Shown: piece after piece, positions 58,152-64,000 of the stretch
How positions within the stretch are numbered: the stretch's first letter is position 1
Layout of the letters: each line of letters begins with the position of its first letter
Assembly (NCBI GenBank): GCA_007258455.2
Contig: VDFB02358134.1
Coordinates: forward strand, 209,991,394 to 210,055,393
Direction of reading: 5' to 3'
DNA from: Sequoia sempervirens
Lineage: Eukaryota > Streptophyta > Pinopsida > Cupressales > Cupressaceae
DNA: 64,000 bases
The notes under the pieces: generated by a model
What the model was told of the DNA's origin: nothing
Database searches by the model: none
What the model saw: only the letters and a program-made list of their open reading frames with translations
Position numbers and translations under genes: made by a program

Positions 58152-60420
58152 AAGGAAAGGAAAAGAAAAACCATGGACATGTATAAACTGATACCTCTTA
58201 TGTAATGTCCATGGTGTCATCCAAAGTAAAATAAAAGGTGACCCTTATTCAAAGTCATTGGCATCCAAAAATTCCCAACCACTTCTAGTTCTTGTAGCAA
58301 TTGGATGTACCATAAGCACCTCATCATCAAAATTTTCATAAGGCACCAAGGAATAGAGATGTTGGCCATAATTTGAGTCTGTCTCAGCTTCGGCGTCTGA
58401 AGAAGTGTTTGATAGCATGATAAGAAACTTTTGCTCCTCCTGATCAGTCTATTAGCTCTTTCACTTCTTCTTGGCCTTCTTCACTAGCGATGCCAGTTCC
58501 TTGCCTTTGGGCTCTAATTCCCCTAGAAGGGTCCTATTTCTTAGGTGGTAAGTACTTTGCACAATTGTTTTCTTTTTATGGCCCTTGGCCCTCCTTCCCT
58601 TTGCAATATTAGGGGAAACCATGTGGTTTCCTACTCAATTTCCTCCTCATGGCATTTGGACATGGTCAGCTGACTAGACCTAGTTTATAGAATGATAATT
58701 TAAAAAGTCTTTTGATTCAAAACCCACAAGAAGAATACCCCAATCCTAGTGATAACACTCGATTCTAGCAAAAAATGTCCTACGTAGACCAGAGAACTAA
58801 ATTTCATGCCAACCCAACTAGGATAAGAAAATTTTACTACCAACAACCCCTCACACAAACTACAGACTCACTGATCAACCTGCATTAAATAGAAATTTTG
58901 AGCATGCAGAATTAATGATGCAGAACTGCTTGTGCTAGCAAACTAGGAGCATATCAATTTTGCTCTGAATCTGGAACGTTCATCTGAGAGCTATTAAGAT
59001 TTCATCTAAGGTGGCCATGAGCATTGTTTTTTGCCTATGATCAACTTGCTTCTTGAAAACATCGATGTTATCTCAAATATTGACACATTATTCCTTAATC
59101 CTAGTTTAATCATACATGTCCTGACAATTTGGAATGTATCTCCAACTCAATCCATGCTCTTCATTTATATCGGTGAAGTACATAAGGTCGGTTTGGAGAG
59201 AAACTTTCCTTGCACTCCATCTCGCTTCATCGATGATCCTTCCCTAATCCTGAGGTGCTTATTAGCGATGAACTTACTCATGTAGGGACTTTCTACTTGT
59301 TGGATCATCTCGCTTTTAACATTTCACTGACAGTCATCTAGTTCTTTCGCTAATCCTTTTCTTGCTTTGTGTGAGACCCCCCATACATCGCCACATTGCT
59401 CCTTTCATTTATGGTTATCACCTACTATTGATTAACTTCATCTACACTCGGCTCTCTCAATGATAAAAATATTTATGTGATGGCCCTTATCCCTTGATTT
59501 AATGGCCTGACTCCCACTCACATCTGTCCTTTCATTGCACTCTTGCCAATTCACATCTTATCCCTAGGATCATATCAGAGATGGGAAACACCATGAAACA
59601 TTAGATCTTAGACACGTGTACTTGCATAAAACAAATGGTGCAAAAATACTACCCATAAGATTATATCAAAATTAGAAAAAAGAGAAAACCCTCTTTAGAA
59701 AGCATTGATCGCCTATCATTGATCTAGATCTTATGTTCATAAATAGATCTGTGATGAGCAATAAGGCCTTCATTAATCATTGATGCTCCTGATATATTAT
59801 GCAAGCAATCAGAAATGAATGGTTTACATTATTTATAGGGTTCATTGCACATCGCTAATGTAAAACAACCTTTTACAACACATCTGCGATCATATGGTGT
59901 AACAACATATTGCTCATCGCTATTACAAATGTTCTTTTTAATGTGCATCCATGATGATAGATAAGAACGAGAACCTTGCTCATCACTATTACAAAGTTGA
60001 AGGATCGGATGCCATTAGCGATGAGCGATATCAAAAGAAAAGACTGTTTATTGCTCATCACGATTACATAGAGTACACTTATGAATAAATCAGTGATGGG
60101 TGATATAGGTACAAGGGTCATTGGGACTTAAATGAAAATTTTATGCACATGTTTACAAGTTTTTCTAAAAAGGAGACTTCCCTAGAGGGATGTAAAATGG
60201 TAAGCTCATAGCTTTGGAATCATATGGAACAAAGAATGCAATGATCAAGAGATTATTCAGCTAGCCTATAAAAAGGATGATTCAGACCTTCCTAGGAGAG
60301 AAACTAGTCATAGGATAACAATCACGTGATGATGCAAATATGAGGATTTCCTCCTTTTCCCCAATCAACAATAAACACTTTACAACTAGTAGCAAAATAG
60401 AATGCCAAGAAACAAAATAA
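58152..60420. other. Non-coding region with a cluster of short direct and inverted repeats
   Basis: No protein reading with a recognisable motif. The part at 59700-60120 has repeated GCTCATCRCxATTACA motifs: plus-strand copies at 59910, 59976 and 60050, a diverged one at 59843, and inverted copies at 59751 and 60017. Confidence 0.5.
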
Positions 60421-60981
60421 AACCCTAAACCTCACATAAAAACCCTATAGCAGATGTGACAAAGATTTTAGATCAAAATTTCTAGGGCTTTCACATGAGC
60501 ACACAAAAATTACAAAAAAAATTGAAAGTGCCATTAGTGGCTCTTTCTGGGGACGTCTTTTCCTCAATGAACAAAGTGAGAATTTAGATCTTCTGGGAGA
60601 AGTAGACCAAGTGCCTACTCCATTGGGAAATAGAGTCAAAAGGTTCTTTCTACTCCCAAATTCTTTGGTTTGACAAGTCAAACCATACTTGATGGCTCAA
60701 GGCCACCAAAACATAAATGTAGGCCTACTCTTATCTCTATCATACACAAATTTTTTATCACACCTCGCTGGATCCAATCTATAAATATCACTACAATATG
60801 CCTAATCCTCATGTGGAAATAGCTCATAAGTTTTGCTATTCACAATAGTATAAAGCTGAAAACAACTTCCCTTGATGTTTTGCTCATTACCACACTATAA
60901 CAAAATTTCATCCAGCTGCAAAATTTGGTACTCATATTCTGCTACATAGCTAGTGCTATCAAGCTCAATTTGATTAGTATT

Positions 60982-61638
60982 TCACATTTCAAAGGTGAAA
61001 TAGTCATAGGAATTAATCAAAAGATTATGCACACCATGCAAACTACCTCTGAATGTATGTAAAGATATACACTCATATATAATTGGCACACCCTGTTTCT
61101 GTGCCTCAACATGTTGGTGTAGAGAATCATCAAGAATCTCTAACCTATCCTTATTCTTGCTCACTTTGATATCATCTGAACACAAGATATCATCTTCAAA
61201 ATCCAAATCTTGTTCAAAGGTGAGAAATTCTGGTTCAAGAAAATAATATGTTTTTTCTTTGAAATCAGCATCTATCTCCACATGAACAGACTCATAACTA
61301 GGCTTATTTAAATCAGGAAACAAATACTCCATCAAATGCATATTAGGACTTTCATAATTCATTCCATCTAACACATGGGCTCTATGGTTGTCTGTTGTTC
61401 CTAGCTCTTCATTACCAATTTTTGCATTTGTATCACCTTGCTTACATTCATGTTTATCATATATTATATCATTGAAAACAAATAGTTTCTTGTCATCACC
61501 CAAATTATCAACAAGATGACATGTCTTTTCATGTTTGGAAGGAATATTAGATACCCATTTTTCATATCTCCTATAACAAAAATCATTATCACTGTCAAAA
61601 TCAATATGAGCATTACACAATGACTGAGGTTTACTCAT
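60982..61638 (-). pseudogene. Acidic second ORF of the gag-only element, unrecognised
   Basis: A 218-residue frame starting MSKPQSLCNAHIDFDSDNDF, rich in Asp/Glu and with scattered Cys/His: CYRRYEKW, LMEYLFPDLNKPSYESVHVE, FLTFEQDLDFEDDILCSDDI, ending LLINSYDYFTFEM. A matching protein-like stretch upstream (61980-61740: YNYFFEKEEVKGSTM, IKCLSFDSGDILICLDSQ) in another frame probably joined it to gag. I know no enzyme domain like this. Its position after gag suggests the remains of a long gag-derived polyprotein. It is longer than chance frames here, but the upstream breaks make expression doubtful. Confidence 0.55.
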
Positions 61639-61978
61639 ATGTGCATATTTATGATAGTCAATAGTTAGTAAATTTGAAATTTGTTCACTACTTAATAGAC
61701 CATAATCCTAGCCAATTCTCTCAGCTAGTTCTTCCTCTTGTTCCTCAATAGAAAAAATTGTGTTTATCAAGTTGTGAATCGAGACAAATCAAGATATCAC
61801 CACTATCAAAACTTAGACACTTTATAGACTGAGTTTCATCATTAATTTGACCATTTATACCCTTTTGAAAACAAAGAGGAACATCTTCATTATCAGGAGC
61901 ACTAGTGGTTAACATGGTAGAACCTTTAACCTCTTCTTTTTCAAAGAAATAATTGTATGTATTTAAAACTAAAGACCT

Positions 61979-62839
61979 TTAATCATTTGTATCCACATAA
62001 CAATTAGTTGCATCAACATGTTTACTTATAAATGTGGATAGTAAACTTTGCACATATTCAATCCTCATCTTTTCCATATTGTCTAAGCATGTGTAAGCCA
62101 TTTGCATATTCAATATCCTAAAATCCTTCAACAATGCACCAGATCCCTCCTCAAAAGCTTCAAACATATGAATGCAATTTGATGTACTAGGTCTAAAACT
62201 TTTAGGGATTAATGCAAGAGCAATAGAAATTTTGTGACTGAAAGCAATGCTTGACTCTTCATCTTGTTTCTTGAGCTGCTTTAACCTTGTGACAAGATTA
62301 GAAGGCTCTTTTACAAATTCTTTCGTAAAAGAATCCACCAATTTATCCCAGTAGGAAAAGGACTTCTCAAGAAAATCTAAGGACCAATCCCTAGCTTTAT
62401 CTTCAAGAGATCTGACAAAAAATCCAATCGACATATCATGATCTCCAAATGAATGTTTCACCATGAACTTATAGAAACTTTGAACATGTGCATCTCCCTC
62501 ACATATATTATATCCATTAAATCTAGGCATTTGCTGATATGTTCGAGATGGCATAGTTTTAACCTTATAATCAATCCATGACAAGTCTAATTGGTCATAC
62601 AAAAAAACAAAAGAATTGAAAAAAGGTGCAGGGAGTTAGCTAACAGGCCTAACATGATTATCTCTTAACTCAGCTTGTATAACCATTAAATTCCTTTTGT
62701 TTAACTCTCTAACTCCCTTCCTGAATACAACTTTCCATTTTGGCCTAATCCTAGGCTTGCTTATATTATGGCTCATGCTTTTCTTGATATCAACTGTCTG
62801 AGAACTATCAAACTTATGAAGTTTCTTGACAATATGCAT
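61979..62839 (-). pseudogene. Gypsy-type gag (broken)
   Basis: An N-terminal basic piece (62839-62636: KPRIRPKWKVVFRKGVRELN) ends in a stop. The 207-residue frame (62602-61979) has MPRFNGYNICEGDAHVQSFY, the capsid motif MSIGFFVRSLEDKARDWSLD then SYWDKLVDSFTKEF, and LVTRLKQLKKQDEESSIAFS, the usual order in plant gypsy gag. It ends after a Tyr/Met-rich stretch with no zinc knuckle. It would assemble the particle; all enzymes would have to come from another element. Confidence 0.8.
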
Positions 62840-63371
62840 TCAAGTTTCTAATGGCATGGTTATTTCTCTTTTGTAATCCATGGATGTATGCAAACTTAGT
62901 TTCAACTAATGGTGCACAATCATAACCATGATAAATTGAAGAATAACCATAAATAGATAGAATCTTTGAAATATATAACTTTATTCTTAAGCATCCATAT
63001 TTGTTACTTTATGACCAAAATTTTGAGTGAAACAACAGACTCAATCCATATGACAAGTTTTAATATGTAAAGAATTATGTACCTTTACACTTCAAGTTTT
63101 TTGCAACATTGAATAAAGCCTCTTCAAGTTACAAAAAATAGCCCTTCATGTATAGAAATTGTAAAACAAATTTGCCACCTCTTCAACAAGAGGAAAACCT
63201 TTGAAACAAGGGTATCTTTATCTGAGTTCTTTTAGCAGAGTCACCATAGGGCCACATACATCACCTTGCAGATTTGAAATTTCTTTAATACTTGAACCAA
63301 ATGTTCATTTTTGTCTTCACTCTTTAAAATAGTCTTCGACATATTTGTATCAAAGATACAAAAGTGCCCCT

Positions 63372-63384
63372 AGTGGAGTCACCA
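63372..63384 (-). promoter_or_regulatory. Primer-binding-like site of the gag-only element
   Basis: The minus strand reads TGGTGACTCCACT four bases inside the 5' LTR end (CAACA). The sequence at 32011-32023 beside another gypsy LTR is similar at 9 of 13 bases. The tRNA is not identified. Confidence 0.6.
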
Positions 63385-63388
63385 TTTA

Positions 63389-64000
63389 TGTTGGTTATTT
63401 TTTAGAACCAAACTTAATCTCATTCCTAACCTATGGGCTTTCCATGACCCAATTATCAACAAAGGTGAGGATTGACCAACACTTAAGTAGAGTAAATGCT
63501 ACTCTACTTCTTCCCTTCAGGCTCTATGAGACCTAGGGAGAGTAATCCCTTATATACTCATAATGTTTCACATTTTGTAAAGAGTGTTTCTTTACAAAGA
63601 TGCACAATCTCTTGAAAATCACTCTATCACAAGCTTGGCTAACCTTAGATAAAAGCACTATTTATTTTCAAGAAGTGCTCCTTCAAACTCAGGGTTGGTA
63701 CATTATAGTTCATAATATGTTAAATCATTCTTCATCTTAAATCCTAGGCTGAATTGGATACTAGCTTGACTAATCATAAGGTAAAATGACCAAATAAGTG
63801 TTGCATCATCTTAGGCAGAAAAGCAATATAACTGTTAATAAACTAGTAATACAATCTCAATTTAAATATAGAAATAAGTGGGCTATCATAATGTTACTTT
63901 GTAACATTTAACTCACTATGTCCTTAAAATACCACATCCTTAATAAATCCTATGTGCTTTTCTTCACAAAACTATGAGTTTATTTCAACAGTTTAATAAA
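63389..64000 (-). repeat. 5' LTR of the gag-only element, cut by the window end
   Basis: Begins TGTTGGTTATTTTTTAG and aligns with 56976-57577 throughout, including the blocks CCTAACCTATGGGCTTTCC and CTTAAGTAGAGTAAATGC. The rest lies outside the window. Confidence 0.8.

Larger units (their letters stand above)
56976..64000 (-). mobile_element. Gag-only gypsy-like element between related LTRs (runs off the window)
   Basis: Sequence from 56976 (TGTTGATTATTTT) is repeated from 63389 (TGTTGGTTATTTT) to the window end. On the minus strand, right to left: 5' LTR (from beyond 64000 to 63389), primer-binding-like site (63384-63372), gag (62839-61979), a second acidic ORF (61638-60982), about 2.3 kb of non-coding repeats, and 3' LTR (from about 58150 to 56976). 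No protease, RT, RNase H or integrase was seen. Confidence 0.75.

Noticed and set aside
59031..59285. 84-residue plus-strand frame
   Set aside because: Hydrophobic chance frame in a non-coding, repeat-bearing region; no motif or neighbour supports it.
56976..64000. CRISPR-like or other prokaryotic defence arrays
   Set aside because: No regular repeat-spacer structure exists here or elsewhere, and the window is clearly plant nuclear DNA.

Overview
This is an AT-rich eukaryotic nuclear window made almost entirely of old, nested LTR retrotransposons, with no intact gene. The many in-frame stops, LTRs of 0.4 to about 4.4 kb, Ty1/copia and Ty3/gypsy domains, and a plant mobile domain point to a large plant genome. 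The style (large degenerate LTRs, many gag-rich non-autonomous elements) fits a gymnosperm such as a conifer; that assignment is inference. No tRNA, rRNA, CRISPR or prokaryotic feature was seen.

Layout, left to right. (1) 1-2103 is the 3' end of a plus-strand copia element (RNase H tail plus 3' LTR). It is inserted in the integrase of a minus-strand copia element (2104-4066; integrase, protease, gag, PBS and a 363-bp 5' LTR). (2) About 5290-8600 is a gag-end plus protease remnant of a plus-strand gypsy element, split by an 803-bp TIR element (5613-6415). Then follow non-coding sequence, a purine-rich block (12.36-12.88 kb) and an unrecognised acidic minus-strand pseudogene (13.5-14.9 kb). (3) 15766-28050 is one large minus-strand gypsy element of Tat/Ogre type: 3' LTR, a plant-mobile-domain pseudogene in the opposite orientation, integrase, second RNase H, RNase H, RT, G-patch, protease, an unusual repeat-bearing N-terminal ORF, PBS and a truncated 5' LTR. 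(4) 28.05-30.1 kb holds unrecognised coding-like remnants. A gypsy LTR and gag piece follow (30.1-32.7 kb) and run directly into a copia gag. (5) 32.7-41.4 kb is a copia relic with a scrambled gag and a 2.1-kb 3' LTR. Its gag is interrupted by a 2876-bp minus-strand LTR element (33235-36110) with a 5-bp target duplication, AATTA. (6) 41.4-57.0 kb is a tandem gypsy array, internal region - LTR (about 4.4 kb) - internal region - LTR. Both internal regions lack RT, RNase H and the integrase core. One copy carries a second 803-bp TIR element and the other copy preserves the exact empty site. The last LTR carries a 1527-bp solo LTR. (7) 56976 to the window end is a minus-strand gag-only gypsy-like element between related LTRs.

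Most informative points: the 803-bp TIR element with an internal empty-site control; the antisense plant mobile domain inside a Tat-type element; the tandem non-autonomous array; a nested element whose two LTRs share R/U5 but not U3; and repeated palindromes in the Tat LTRs. Coding calls rest on reading conceptual translations by eye; no database search was possible.
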